Shown here: piece after piece, positions 6,290 to 15,848 of the stretch
Layout: every line of letters begins with the position of its first letter
Numbering within the stretch: the stretch's first letter is position 1
Source: Paenibacillus nasutitermitis
GTDB taxonomy: Bacteria > Bacillota > Bacilli > Paenibacillales > Paenibacillaceae
Length of the DNA stretch: 64,000 nucleotides
Assembly (NCBI RefSeq): GCF_014641075.1
Contig: NZ_BMHP01000004.1
Location: 248,001 to 312,000 of the forward strand
Reading direction: 5' to 3'
Notes under the pieces: model-generated
Databases searched by the model: none
Told to the model about the DNA's origin: nothing
The model's input: only the letters and a program-made list of their open reading frames with translations
Made by a program: the position numbers and the translations under genes

Positions 6290-8725
6290 CTATTGGCTGT
6301 CAACAAGCTGCTGTACCGCTGTACTTTCATTTTCGTCAGCTTCTACCAATTTGCGTAATAATTCCTCATTTTTTTGCCCTAAGGCGTGCAAAGAGGCCAA
6401 GTAGAATCTGACATTAACCCGTATACTATCATTGGTTAAATCGCCTGCAATATCTTCTTTCAAAAGGTTATACGCAGCTTCATAGTTTTTGTTGCGGTAA
6501 TTTATTTGACCAATTGCTTGGCGCATTAAAGGAGTGACGATAAACTCTCTTCCTTGCAGCTGCCCTTCAGGTAGAGACTTCAAATGTTCAATGCGGTCGA
6601 GAACTTGCTGGTACAGTTCGAGAGAGTGATTCCACTTCGAATCTTTATCTTCTGAAGAGGTTAAACCTTCTTGTTGTCCGGCAATAAAATATTCCATGAT
6701 GGCGGCTTCGTAGAAGCTCATGTTCCATGGGAAACTGGCAACACTGGTGTCGAGAACCTGAAGCACCGTATTCGTTTCGCCCATATTTTTGTAATATTTA
6801 TATTCCTCCAACAATAATGAACGATCAAAAGGGGCAAAAGGTTTCAACTGATCGATTAATCTTTTCGTTTCCTGTCTATATGCAGGATCTTGGGTCGAAT
6901 TAAAGGCCTGCTCCATCCAATTTATTTTTCGCATGGTGTATTCCGGATGATCAGGAGCGACTGAAATGGCATGATCGATTGAAGGCAGCAGCTCATTGAG
7001 TGGTTTCTTCTGCTCAATCGCGAGTGACAAGGATTGTCGGTAGCTGAGATTGGCATCATATTCTCTATAAACCAGAGCGAAAAGGATAATGCCCGATAAA
7101 GAGATCGCGATGGGATAGACGAAGCGCCATGGTTTATCTTTATAGGTCTCCAGAGCAGGAATCACGAGCACCTTATGGAAAGGAGCGAGCATAGCTCCAA
7201 GGCATAAGAAGACAAGTATGGACAAATACCCGTAGCTCATATCAAAATCGACGGCACTATGTGCCAGAATAGCCAAGGAAAGGATGAAAAATAAAAGAGA
7301 GTTGCCTCTTAAATCAGGATTTTTAATATAAGCCCGGATAAACAGATAATAGACCCACACAAAAAATCCAACAACAATCAGCAAGCCCAGCCAGCCGACC
7401 TCAATCAAGGTTTGAAAAAAATAACTGTGTGCCTGGTTGCTGGTGTAGGGGTTATTCTGGTATTTCTCATAGATTACGGCCCACGCACCGCCGCCTGCGC
7501 CGATTAGCGGATAGTCCGCCGATACCTTCATAGCATCTCTATAGAAAGTTTCCCGCTCCAGAACGCTATGCTGTTGCAGATTAATATTCTCGAAACGCTC
7601 CGCAATACTTGGAGGAAGCAGACTACGAACGCCGCTGCTGGATAATATCAGAGCAGCTGCAAGACCGCCAACAACAATAAATAGGATCGGCACCATGACT
7701 AATGAACGTTTTGTGTCTGAAATTTTAGTTGTTTTAGCTTCAAGCCAATTGGAGAGTTTATCGTGGAGTAGGGTGAAGAGCAGCGAAATAATAACAGAAG
7801 CCGCCAACAAGATCCCCCATCCGCCCAGTGGGACTGGCTCCCATAACGATATGGTTTTGCCCATCTGAGAGCCAGGATCTAAAAGGGCAGATATTTTGTC
7901 CGCAGCTACTTTTACCTTACTCAGAATAGCGAAAGATGAAACAACAGCCAAAAACATGTATATTAGATAAGAAATTTGTTTATTGATTTTCATGAAAGGA
8001 AGAATGATGAGCACCAAGAATGGGATGAAAACGAGAGCCGCCCTTGAATAGGTGAGCATAAGCGAGATCCATATCGGAACAAGCATTAAACTGTGAGCGG
8101 CACGCCAATACCACTGTTTGACGTGGACGGCAGAGAAAAGAGCAGCAAGAAATATAGCAACTAGGAAAGCTGCGTAAGAATTGGAATATTGAAAAACAGA
8201 AGTCAGCCGGTAGCCATTGTCCGCTGCCCACAGAGCATTATTATAATAGGTCTGGCCGAACAAATTCATAAATCCGAAAATGACAACGCCATAAGCAGAC
8301 AATTGGATCGATAATCCGACGATTTCCTGATGCAGCTGCTTTACAGCTATGTATAAGCCTATGATGAAGAAAGAGGCATACATAAACTCGAGCTGCAGCA
8401 TGATTTTGGCATTGTAGGAAGCGACAGCATTGATTGACGAGAGCATATACATGATTGGAATAAGCAACACAACAATCGACAGTATCGATCTGTAATCAGT
8501 CAACTGCCAGGTTCGCAGCAATCGTATGCCAACAATTACGAGTAGAATAAATACGTAAATCATAGCTTCCAGTAAGCTGCCCTCGAAAGAGAATTGAAAA
8601 CCGTTAAACAAAGCAACCTGGTAGGGGAATATAAAGAGAAACAAACAGGTGCCGAGTAGAATTGCCCATTGGAGTAAGGAAAATTCGGAATTGCTGCTGG
8701 ATATTGACGAATCTTGCTTTTTCAT
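6290..8725 (-). CDS. O-antigen-ligase-like membrane protein with TPR-like tail (candidate O-oligosaccharyltransferase)
   Basis: An 811-residue protein: about a dozen membrane segments through residue ~560, then a soluble helical tail that looks TPR-like (repeated Tyr/Leu helices, including NYEAAYNLLKEDIAG). The Wzy_C/WaaL signature is near residues 400-460: SADYPLIGAGGGAW, then NQAHSYFFQTLIEVGWLGLL, where the outward-facing loop histidine is the likely catalytic residue. WaaL-like enzymes move a finished glycan from undecaprenyl diphosphate to an acceptor; in S-layer glycosylation clusters of Geobacillus and Paenibacillus the related WsaB/WsfB proteins are proposed to transfer it to the S-layer protein. 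AAAGGAGC lies 6 bases before the ATG. It is divergent from the glycan operon. A Wzy polymerase role cannot be excluded. Confidence 0.75.
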   Translation of the reverse strand: MKKQDSSISSSNSEFSLLQWAILLGTCLFLFIFPYQVALFNGFQFSFEGSLLEAMIYVFILLVIVGIRLLRTWQLTDYRSILSIVVLLIPIMYMLSSINAVASYNAKIMLQLEFMYASFFIIGLYIAVKQLHQEIVGLSIQLSAYGVVIFGFMNLFGQTYYNNALWAADNGYRLTSVFQYSNSYAAFLVAIFLAALFSAVHVKQWYWRAAHSLMLVPIWISLMLTYSRAALVFIPFLVLIILPFMKINKQISYLIYMFLAVVSSFAILSKVKVAADKISALLDPGSQMGKTISLWEPVPLGGWGILLAASVIISLLFTLLHDKLSNWLEAKTTKISDTKRSLVMVPILFIVVGGLAAALILSSSGVRSLLPPSIAERFENINLQQHSVLERETFYRDAMKVSADYPLIGAGGGAWAVIYEKYQNNPYTSNQAHSYFFQTLIEVGWLGLLIVVGFFVWVYYLFIRAYIKNPDLRGNSLLFFILSLAILAHSAVDFDMSYGYLSILVFLCLGAMLAPFHKVLVIPALETYKDKPWRFVYPIAISLSGIILFALVYREYDANLSYRQSLSLAIEQKKPLNELLPSIDHAISVAPDHPEYTMRKINWMEQAFNSTQDPAYRQETKRLIDQLKPFAPFDRSLLLEEYKYYKNMGETNTVLQVLDTSVASFPWNMSFYEAAIMEYFIAGQQEGLTSSEDKDSKWNHSLELYQQVLDRIEHLKSLPEGQLQGREFIVTPLMRQAIGQINYRNKNYEAAYNLLKEDIAGDLTNDSIRVNVRFYLASLHALGQKNEELLRKLVEADENESTAVQQLVDSQ

Positions 8726-8790
8726 GAAAGTGCTCCTTTGTATGGAAATGCTGGGATCCTTAATTGTGCAGGTATTATTTTAGCAAATAG

Positions 8791-8958
8791 TATTATGTAA
8801 AGCTACTCGAGGGAGTAAATGAATGGAAGGTCCGAGTTTTAGAAGAACTTTTTGGAGGTTTGGAAGTCTAATTACTAGCAAATGATGAAAACGTCATTTA
8901 CCTCTCTTATGAGCAAGTGTATACATATTACAATTCTGTTGATTCTTTGGTAAGATAA
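8791..8958 (+). other. Divergent intergenic region holding a coding-like remnant
   Basis: The 274 bases between the ligase gene and galU must hold two divergent promoters; no convincing -35/-10 pair was found. One frame from 8791 to the TAA at 8956 reads like protein (EWKVRVLEELFGGLEV, stop at 8869-8871, then ENVIYLSYEQVYTYYNS). It has no start codon or ribosome site and is interrupted by one in-frame stop, so it could be a decayed gene end. A small inverted repeat, AAATGA (8880-8885) and TCATTT (8894-8899), lies in it. Chance cannot be excluded. Confidence 0.25.
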
Positions 8959-8999
8959 GCAGTAGAAATTTGACGAAAGTTCGGAGGTTTGTTGAATTA

Positions 9000-9884
9000 A
9001 TGAAAATAAGAAAGGCAATTATACCTGCAGCGGGACTAGGTACTCGGTTTTTGCCCGCTACCAAAGCTATGCCTAAGGAAATGTTGCCTATCGTTGATAA
9101 ACCGACTATTCAGTACATTGTCGAGGAAGCAGTGGCTTCCGGCATAGAGGATATTATTATTGTAACGGGAAAAGGTAAACGGGCAATTGAAGATCATTTT
9201 GATAATAGTTTTGAGCTAGAGTTTAATTTGCGAGAAAATGGTAAGTTTGATTTGCTAAATGAGGTTCAAAAATCCTCGACTATGGCTGATATTCATTATA
9301 TTCGTCAGAAGGAACCTAAAGGTCTGGGGCATGCAATTTGGTGTGCTAGAAAATTTATTGGGAATGAACCCTTTGCGGTATTACTGGGAGATGATATTGT
9401 TCAGGCAGAAAGACCGTGCTTGAAACAACTAATAGAACTGTTTGAAAAATATCAAGCCCCGGTTATTGGGGTGAAACCGGTCGAAAGAACAGAAGTTTGT
9501 CGTTATGGAATCATTGATGCCGAGAAAATCTCTGATCGATTTTATAAGGTGAATAATTTGATTGAAAAACCTTTAATTAATGAAGCTCCATCAAATATCG
9601 CAATTATGGGGAGATATATATTAACTCCAGAAATTTTTGAAATTCTATCACGGCAGGATAGTGGAGTGGGTGGGGAAATTCAATTAACGGATGCTATTCG
9701 AGAATTGAATAGGTTATGTGATGTGTATGCATATCATTTCCTCGGAGAACGATACGATGTTGGTGAAAAATTAGGATTTATAAAAACAACTATTGAAATG
9801 GCTCTATCAAGAACAGATTTGAGAGAAGATTTGTTGATTTTTTTAAATAAAGCCCTTCAGAAAGAAGAGAGTAATATTATATGA
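9000..9884 (+). CDS. galU: UTP--glucose-1-phosphate uridylyltransferase
   Basis: A 294-residue cytoplasmic enzyme that makes UDP-glucose from UTP and glucose 1-phosphate. The N-terminal nucleotide loop AAGLGTRFLPATKAMPKEMLP, QYIVEEAVASGI, the metal-binding LLGDDI and the sugar-binding NLIEKP are all present and in order. The ATG at 9000 follows GGAGG (8983-8987) by 12 bases. It opens the glycan operon and overlaps the next gene by four bases (ATGA), so the two are translationally coupled. This copy is AT-rich like its downstream neighbours, which suggests that it arrived with the glycan cassette and may add to a housekeeping copy elsewhere. Confidence 0.93.
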   Translation: MKIRKAIIPAAGLGTRFLPATKAMPKEMLPIVDKPTIQYIVEEAVASGIEDIIIVTGKGKRAIEDHFDNSFELEFNLRENGKFDLLNEVQKSSTMADIHYIRQKEPKGLGHAIWCARKFIGNEPFAVLLGDDIVQAERPCLKQLIELFEKYQAPVIGVKPVERTEVCRYGIIDAEKISDRFYKVNNLIEKPLINEAPSNIAIMGRYILTPEIFEILSRQDSGVGGEIQLTDAIRELNRLCDVYAYHFLGERYDVGEKLGFIKTTIEMALSRTDLREDLLIFLNKALQKEESNII

Positions 9885-10657
9885 CAACCAATATTAAGGA
9901 CCTTTACCATTATCGAGACCTTCTATTTAATCTTACAATGAAAGAATTAAAACTAAAATACAAAAACTCTGTCATTGGCTTTTTATGGTCTTTTTTACAT
10001 CCCATTTTGTTACTTATTGTTTATACTTTTGCTTTTAAAATAATAATTAGAATGCAGATTGAGAACTTTGCCATTTTTGTTTTCACTGCCCTTCTACCTT
10101 GGATGTTCGTATCTGGAGCAGTAACCATGAGTGCTAATTCAATTATTAACAATCAAAACTTAGTGAAAAAAGTATATTTCCCCAGGATTATTATCCCGCT
10201 TTCAATAGTCCTTTCGAATTTTATTACCATGCTTATAAATTTTGTTATTTTATTTCTTGGTTTGTTTTTCTTTAAAATCCCATTTACAACAGCGCTGTTT
10301 TTTTTGCCGCTGGTGTTAATTCCAACATTACTCCTAACTATTGGATTAGGCTTATTTTTCTCAACCGTTACAGTTAAATTTAGAGATCTATCACATCTCA
10401 TTGAGATATTCTTCATGGTGTGGTTCTATTTAACTCCAATCATCTATAATGCTGCTATGATACCGGAGCCTTATCATCGTTATATAATGTTAAACCCTCT
10501 TACGTTAATAGTTGAAATGTTTCGATCTATTGTTTTAGATGGAGTGGTTCCAAGTGGAGACCTTTTCTGGGGAGCGTTATTGTATAGTCTTTGTTTTCTA
10601 TTGCTTGGTTATTTTATCTTTAATAAGCGGGAGAGTCGTTTAGCAGAAGAACTATAA
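9881..10657 (+). CDS. ABC-2 type polysaccharide export permease (Wzm/TagG-like)
   Basis: A 258-residue membrane protein with six hydrophobic segments. The N-terminal block DLLFNLTMKELKLKYKNSVIGFLWSFLHP is typical of ABC-2 permeases of O-antigen and teichoic acid export; the central VTVKFRDLSHLIEIFFMVWFYLTP loop is another family hallmark. It would form the membrane channel that moves an undecaprenyl-diphosphate-linked glycan across the membrane. It overlaps galU by four bases, and the ATPase partner follows after 16 bases. Together they indicate an ABC-transporter-dependent pathway in which the chain is completed in the cytoplasm before export, not a Wzx/Wzy pathway. Confidence 0.9.
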   Translation: MTTNIKDLYHYRDLLFNLTMKELKLKYKNSVIGFLWSFLHPILLLIVYTFAFKIIIRMQIENFAIFVFTALLPWMFVSGAVTMSANSIINNQNLVKKVYFPRIIIPLSIVLSNFITMLINFVILFLGLFFFKIPFTTALFFLPLVLIPTLLLTIGLGLFFSTVTVKFRDLSHLIEIFFMVWFYLTPIIYNAAMIPEPYHRYIMLNPLTLIVEMFRSIVLDGVVPSGDLFWGALLYSLCFLLLGYFIFNKRESRLAEEL

Positions 10658-10673
10658 AGTAGGAGATGTAGTG

Positions 10674-11942
10674 ATGTCTAATTATGCCATATCATTTAGT
10701 GGAGTATCCAAATCCTATAAAATTTACAAAAACAGGCCTTCAACTTTAAAGGAGCAGTTCATAAATAAAATATTGAAGCGAAATCGTATGGAAATAATTG
10801 AGCATAGGGTATTGGAAAAAGCTTCATTTGATATTCAACCAGGACAAACAGTTGGAATCATTGGCAGAAATGGTGCTGGTAAAAGTACCACGCTTAAACT
10901 CATTGCAAATATAATTCCACCGGATGAAGGCAGCATTGAAGTTAATGGGACTGTTTCTTCTTTATTAGAAATAGGAGCAGGATTTCAACCTGATCTGACC
11001 GGGAAAGAAAATGTTTATCTTTATGGCACTATACTAGGCCTAACAAAAAAATATATTGAAAATCACTATGATAAAATTGTTGAGTTTTCAGAACTTGAAG
11101 ATTTTATGGAGACAGCAGTTAAAAACTATTCATCAGGTATGTACATGAGACTTGCATTTTCAGTAGCAATTCATGTCAATCCCGATATTCTAATTATTGA
11201 TGAAGTTTTAGCTGTTGGAGATGCAAACTTTCAGAAAAAATGCTTTGATAAAATTAGAGAGTTCAAAAACAAAGGAAAAACTATTGTCTTTGTATCGCAT
11301 GATATGTCATCAGTCAGGGATTTGTGTGACAGTGTAGTTTTCGTTGATAAAAATGGAAAAACAACTTTTGGTGAAACGGACACTTTAGTAAATTTGTACT
11401 ACACAAAAATTTATGGTGGGGAAGCTGCTCTTAATACAAACGACCTAAAAGATATTGATATCTTGGAAATAGATGAATTTAAAAAACATGTAAATTACGA
11501 AGCGTATAACGATTCGAATAATAGATGGGGAAATCAACGCCTTGTAATCAACAAAGTTTATTTCTCTGACACGCAGGGTATTGTTCAAAGCGTATTCAAT
11601 ACAGGGTCAGACATTAGTATAAATATAGAACTCCAAAGCAAAATGAAAGAAGAAAATGTAGTTATAGGCTTAGCACTATATGATGAGAAGGGGGTCCATT
11701 TAAGCGGACCGAACTCAAAACAAGATGGATCAATAATAAACATTATTGAAGATACTAAAAATTTGCGTGTAATACTAAGAGAACCAGCTTTGCTGCAAGG
11801 GACTTATTACTTAACCGTTTCTGCGTATGATTATGAATGCAAAGAACCCTATGACTACAGGGATAAACAATTTAAATTTTCAATTGTTAACAATAGAGAA
11901 GAATATGGAATAGTAAAATTAAACTGTGATTGGTTATTTTAA
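10674..11942 (+). CDS. ABC exporter ATPase with C-terminal glycan-binding (Wzt-type) domain
   Basis: 422 residues. The N-terminal half is an ABC ATPase: Walker A GRNGAGKST (about residues 63-71), signature YSSGMYMR (about 152), Walker B ILIIDEVLAVGD (about 172-183) and the switch His in VFVSHD. Residues about 270-422 form a beta-rich extra domain of the Wzt_C type (VINKVYFSDTQG, GLALYDEKGVHLSGPNS, LLQGTYYLTVSAYD). In E. coli O8/O9a Wzt this domain recognises the methyl- or phospho-capped end of the finished chain. AGGAGA lies 7 bases before the chosen ATG; a GTG one codon earlier is possible. The next gene encodes a methyltransferase-containing protein, which fits a cap-recognition export model. 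Confidence 0.9.
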   Translation: MSNYAISFSGVSKSYKIYKNRPSTLKEQFINKILKRNRMEIIEHRVLEKASFDIQPGQTVGIIGRNGAGKSTTLKLIANIIPPDEGSIEVNGTVSSLLEIGAGFQPDLTGKENVYLYGTILGLTKKYIENHYDKIVEFSELEDFMETAVKNYSSGMYMRLAFSVAIHVNPDILIIDEVLAVGDANFQKKCFDKIREFKNKGKTIVFVSHDMSSVRDLCDSVVFVDKNGKTTFGETDTLVNLYYTKIYGGEAALNTNDLKDIDILEIDEFKKHVNYEAYNDSNNRWGNQRLVINKVYFSDTQGIVQSVFNTGSDISINIELQSKMKEENVVIGLALYDEKGVHLSGPNSKQDGSIINIIEDTKNLRVILREPALLQGTYYLTVSAYDYECKEPYDYRDKQFKFSIVNNREEYGIVKLNCDWLF

Positions 11943-11960
11943 TGTAGAGGATTTGATGTT

Positions 11961-14900
11961 GTGAAAAATCTATACGAGATTCCATTTGATCAATATCAGC
12001 GCTATGAGATATGCTCGAGACTTATTCGCGATTATTGTAATCAAGTTCAGAACAAGAACAAAAAATTAAAAATTTTAGATGTTGGTGGGTTCTTTTTTAA
12101 CGAAGATGGCAGTCCGTGGTTACCAGCTGTCCACTTTTTGAAGAATCACGAGGTTTTAGTGATCGATACTTTCGAAGCGGTAACTGAAAATTATATGAAA
12201 TCGGATGGTAGAGATCTTCCTTTTAAGGATGATCATTTTGATTTTGTTATATCCAACGATGTATTTGAACATATTCCTCCTGCTGATAGAGCTACTTTCT
12301 TAATTGAACTTATTCGAGTAAGTAATGACTATGTCATCTTAAACAATCCACATTATACAACTAAAACAGTGTCAGCTGAAAAAATGTTGTATGAGTTTTT
12401 AGTTACTGCATTAAATCATGAGCATGAAATGCTGGGAGAACATATTAAATACGGTTTGCCTTCTATTAATGAAGTTGAGAATATTCTTGCGGATCATCCA
12501 TTTAAATACAAATATTATTTTTCAGGGAGTATTGATAACTGGATCTATTTGATGATGCTCAGGCATGAGCTTTACAGCAGGGGTGTAGATCATGAAACAG
12601 TAAGATTGTTTGACTCATATACAAATGAGTTTCATTTTGACGATGAAATGAACTTGGTAGAAGGTTATCGATCAACATTCATTATTTCAAAAAAACAAAA
12701 TAATGAATTATTACAAAGAAATTTTCTTGAAAACTCCGAGAAGAAAAAATCACTTAAGATAGAATTGCCCTTTGCATCGGTTTTTAATCTCTATCAACTA
12801 AAAAAAGATAATGAACATAAAAGTAAACTTGATTTGTTTTATTCTAATCCGGAGCATACTCTTGACAGAATGTCAAGAAATACGAAAATTAAACAAACCT
12901 TTTTTTGTAACAGCAATAGTATGCATAGAATTGGTGTTTTATGTGCTACCTATCAAGAGAAAATATCTGGAACCTTAAAGGTAAACATTAACGAAACTAA
13001 ATCAATGAAAGAAATATATAATCGAACGATCCAGCTTGGTCATGTAGTAGACAACGAATGGCTGTATTTTGATTTCGTTCCTTTATTCGATTCAAATAAT
13101 AGTGAGTACATTATTACAATAGAGCAGTTAAGTGAAACTCCAGGAGTATCGTTATATTATTCACAAAAGAATAGATATGGCCAATTATATATGAATGAAG
13201 ATCAAATTACTGGAGCATTGTGTTTGCAAGTATATGTTCGAGAAATGAAGTTAGGTGAGGCTTATTATGCTGTTCAAGAAGAGAATAGTAATATACAGTC
13301 TGTTTTAAATGAGTTAAAACTTGAACAAATGGAAATAAAACAGAAAAGTAACCTTTTAAAACTTGAAAATGAAAATTATAAAAAGTTGCTTGAAAAAGAA
13401 GGATCCATTATAGAATTAATTAATAATGAAAAGTATGGACTAGATGAAAAGATTAAGAATCTGGAGAATACAATTGAGCAACATAACATCAAACTCAACG
13501 AGCAAGGTGTTGCTATTCAATTAAAAAACGAAGAACTCAGTTGGAAAGATACTTTAATACATGAGAAAAATAATGAGTTGGTAACTGTCTTTAATACAAC
13601 GTCATGGAAAGTTACCCGAGTTCTAAGGTGGATGTCCGCTCAAAAAAGAACATCATCAAATAAAATGAGACTTATAAAGCATTTATTAAAGAAAAATGGT
13701 GGAATCGTGAAAGGTCCTTTTGTCCTTTCTTATAAAACCGTCAATGCGGTTCGTAAAGAAGGATTTGTTGGAATAAAAAATAGAATTTTAATAAATAAAG
13801 CCGTTACAGATAATATTGCTATCAGTCCCATGGTAGATTCTAAAGAGAAAAGACCTGACTATTTCAAAGTAGGAAGTTTCTCGCACGGGGGGCTCGTTCT
13901 AAAAGAACGATCACAAGTTGTAGAAATAATTATTTGTGTTCATAACGCTCTAGAGGATATAAGAAGATGTATCTACTCTATTATTCAATATACACATCAA
14001 CCATACTCAATCATTGTGGTGGATGATGGGAGTGAATCGGAAACAAAACAGTTCTTGGAAAAAATGTTATCCTCTCAAAATATTTCCTCATTGATTCGTA
14101 ATGACAAAGCTAAAGGGTATACTTTTGCAGCAAACCAAGGCTTGAAAGCTTCAAAAGCAAATTATGTGATTTTATTAAATAGTGACACTATAGTTACCGA
14201 GTATTGGATTGATAAAATGGTAATGTGTGCAGAATCTGATTCGAGTATTGGAATGGTAGGACCTCTTTCAAACACAGCCTCTTGGCAGTCTGTTCCAAAA
14301 ATTGAACAAGATGAAGATTGGTCGGATAATGAATTGCCCCCAGAGATTTCGATATCAGAGATGGGAACATTAATAGAAAGATATTCTGCACATACTTACC
14401 CAAGAATTTCTTTTTTAAATGGGTTTTGTTTAATGATAAAACGTGAGGTAATTGACCGAATAGGTTATTTTGATGAGGAAACATTTGGAAGAGGGTACGG
14501 AGAAGAAAACGATTATTGTATCCGTGTTCGCAAGCAAGGTTGGGAGCTCGCAATTGCAGATGATGTCTATATTTTCCATGCTCAATCTAAAAGTTACTCA
14601 CATGAAAAAAGAAAAATACTTGCTCAACAAGCTGATGCTGCACTAATAAATAAACATGGGCATTCTGTTATTCTTGAGGGTGTTCATAAATGCCACCATG
14701 ACCGGGTTCTTGAAGGAATAAGAGCTAGAGTATTGCAAATGTTTGAAAGAGAGCAGATTATTAGTAAAGGTAAAGAGAAATGGGAAGGGCTTAGCATTGC
14801 GATTGTGCTACCTATTATTGAAGTAAGTGGCGGGGCCAATGTAATCATTCAGGAATCCAAGGCAATGCTTGAAATGGGGATCGACGTAAGGATAATAAAT

Positions 14901-15830
14901 CTGACCAGACATCAGGATACGTTCTCTAAAAGTTACAATATGCTACTTAATAAGGTACCTATTATATTTGCCGATGAAGAGTCAGACATAAAGTCAATTG
15001 TTGAGAAGTTTGATGTCGTTGTGGCTACATCTTATAATTCTGTCAAATGGCTTGATGGTGTTGAATCCACGAGAGCTTATTACATTCAGGATTTTGAACC
15101 ATATTTTTTTGAAATTAATTCTCCACCTTATAAAGAAGCATGGGACTCCTATCAATTATTCCCTGATCTTCAACGTGTCACTAAAACAGAATGGAATATG
15201 AAAGAAATAAATAAGCAAATTGGTGTTGGTGCTTCTGTGATTGGTGCCAGCGTAAATTTAGATCTGTTTAGGCCAAGAACACGGGTGGGTTCGGAATGGC
15301 CTAATAGACCATTAAGAATAGCTGCCATGATAAGACCTAGTACACCACGGAGAAACCCCAAACTAACCATGGAAGTATTGGAAAATATTACAGAATTACA
15401 CGGTGATAAGATTGAAGTAATCTTGTTCGGATGTGATACAGATGATCATGGTTTTCAGCAACTACCCCATAATTTCAAATGGATTAATGCTGGAGTACTA
15501 GCAAGTGAGGAACTAGCGTGGCTTCTGAACGAGATAGATATCTTTATAGATCTATCTTCATTCCAAGCAATGGGGTTAACTGCAATGGAAGCTATGGCTT
15601 GTGGTGCTGCTGTCATTACTCCCCAGAATGGTGGTACTAACAGTTTTGTTGAAGATCAAGTAAATGGACTAATAGTAAATACTGAATCTAAAGAAGAGTG
15701 TTTAAAGGCATTGAAGAAACTTGTTGATGATTATGATTTTAGAACAAAACTGCAACAGAATGCCATTAAAGACATATGTCAGTTTTCGGTAGAAAAAGTT
15801 GTTAACAAATTTTTAGAAACAATCACTTAG
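11961..15830 (+). CDS. Multidomain methyltransferase / coiled coil / GT2 / GT4 glycan assembly protein
   Basis: 1289 residues. Residues about 1-230: class I SAM methyltransferase with LKILDVGGFF (37-46) and FVISNDVFEHI (about 95-105). About 290-435: a beta-sandwich of a kind common beside rhamnosyltransferases (QTFFCNSN, SGTLKVNI, GVSLYYSQ). About 438-543: charged heptad-rich coiled coil, ending in the TSWKVTRVLRW motif often found before GT2 domains. About 650-930: GT2 with VVDDGS, LLNSDT and GFCLMIKREV. About 943-1289: GT4-like with GGANVIIQ and the donor site MEAMACGAAVI (about 1210-1220). The GTG at 11961 is the only suitable start; AGAGG precedes it. The layout resembles WsaE of Geobacillus S-layer glycan synthesis, known as a methyltransferase/rhamnosyltransferase. 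Probable job: elongate and methyl-cap the chain (inference). Confidence 0.85.
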   Translation: MKNLYEIPFDQYQRYEICSRLIRDYCNQVQNKNKKLKILDVGGFFFNEDGSPWLPAVHFLKNHEVLVIDTFEAVTENYMKSDGRDLPFKDDHFDFVISNDVFEHIPPADRATFLIELIRVSNDYVILNNPHYTTKTVSAEKMLYEFLVTALNHEHEMLGEHIKYGLPSINEVENILADHPFKYKYYFSGSIDNWIYLMMLRHELYSRGVDHETVRLFDSYTNEFHFDDEMNLVEGYRSTFIISKKQNNELLQRNFLENSEKKKSLKIELPFASVFNLYQLKKDNEHKSKLDLFYSNPEHTLDRMSRNTKIKQTFFCNSNSMHRIGVLCATYQEKISGTLKVNINETKSMKEIYNRTIQLGHVVDNEWLYFDFVPLFDSNNSEYIITIEQLSETPGVSLYYSQKNRYGQLYMNEDQITGALCLQVYVREMKLGEAYYAVQEENSNIQSVLNELKLEQMEIKQKSNLLKLENENYKKLLEKEGSIIELINNEKYGLDEKIKNLENTIEQHNIKLNEQGVAIQLKNEELSWKDTLIHEKNNELVTVFNTTSWKVTRVLRWMSAQKRTSSNKMRLIKHLLKKNGGIVKGPFVLSYKTVNAVRKEGFVGIKNRILINKAVTDNIAISPMVDSKEKRPDYFKVGSFSHGGLVLKERSQVVEIIICVHNALEDIRRCIYSIIQYTHQPYSIIVVDDGSESETKQFLEKMLSSQNISSLIRNDKAKGYTFAANQGLKASKANYVILLNSDTIVTEYWIDKMVMCAESDSSIGMVGPLSNTASWQSVPKIEQDEDWSDNELPPEISISEMGTLIERYSAHTYPRISFLNGFCLMIKREVIDRIGYFDEETFGRGYGEENDYCIRVRKQGWELAIADDVYIFHAQSKSYSHEKRKILAQQADAALINKHGHSVILEGVHKCHHDRVLEGIRARVLQMFEREQIISKGKEKWEGLSIAIVLPIIEVSGGANVIIQESKAMLEMGIDVRIINLTRHQDTFSKSYNMLLNKVPIIFADEESDIKSIVEKFDVVVATSYNSVKWLDGVESTRAYYIQDFEPYFFEINSPPYKEAWDSYQLFPDLQRVTKTEWNMKEINKQIGVGASVIGASVNLDLFRPRTRVGSEWPNRPLRIAAMIRPSTPRRNPKLTMEVLENITELHGDKIEVILFGCDTDDHGFQQLPHNFKWINAGVLASEELAWLLNEIDIFIDLSSFQAMGLTAMEAMACGAAVITPQNGGTNSFVEDQVNGLIVNTESKEECLKALKKLVDDYDFRTKLQQNAIKDICQFSVEKVVNKFLETIT

Positions 15831-15848
15831 ACCCTGGGGGGGCAAATT

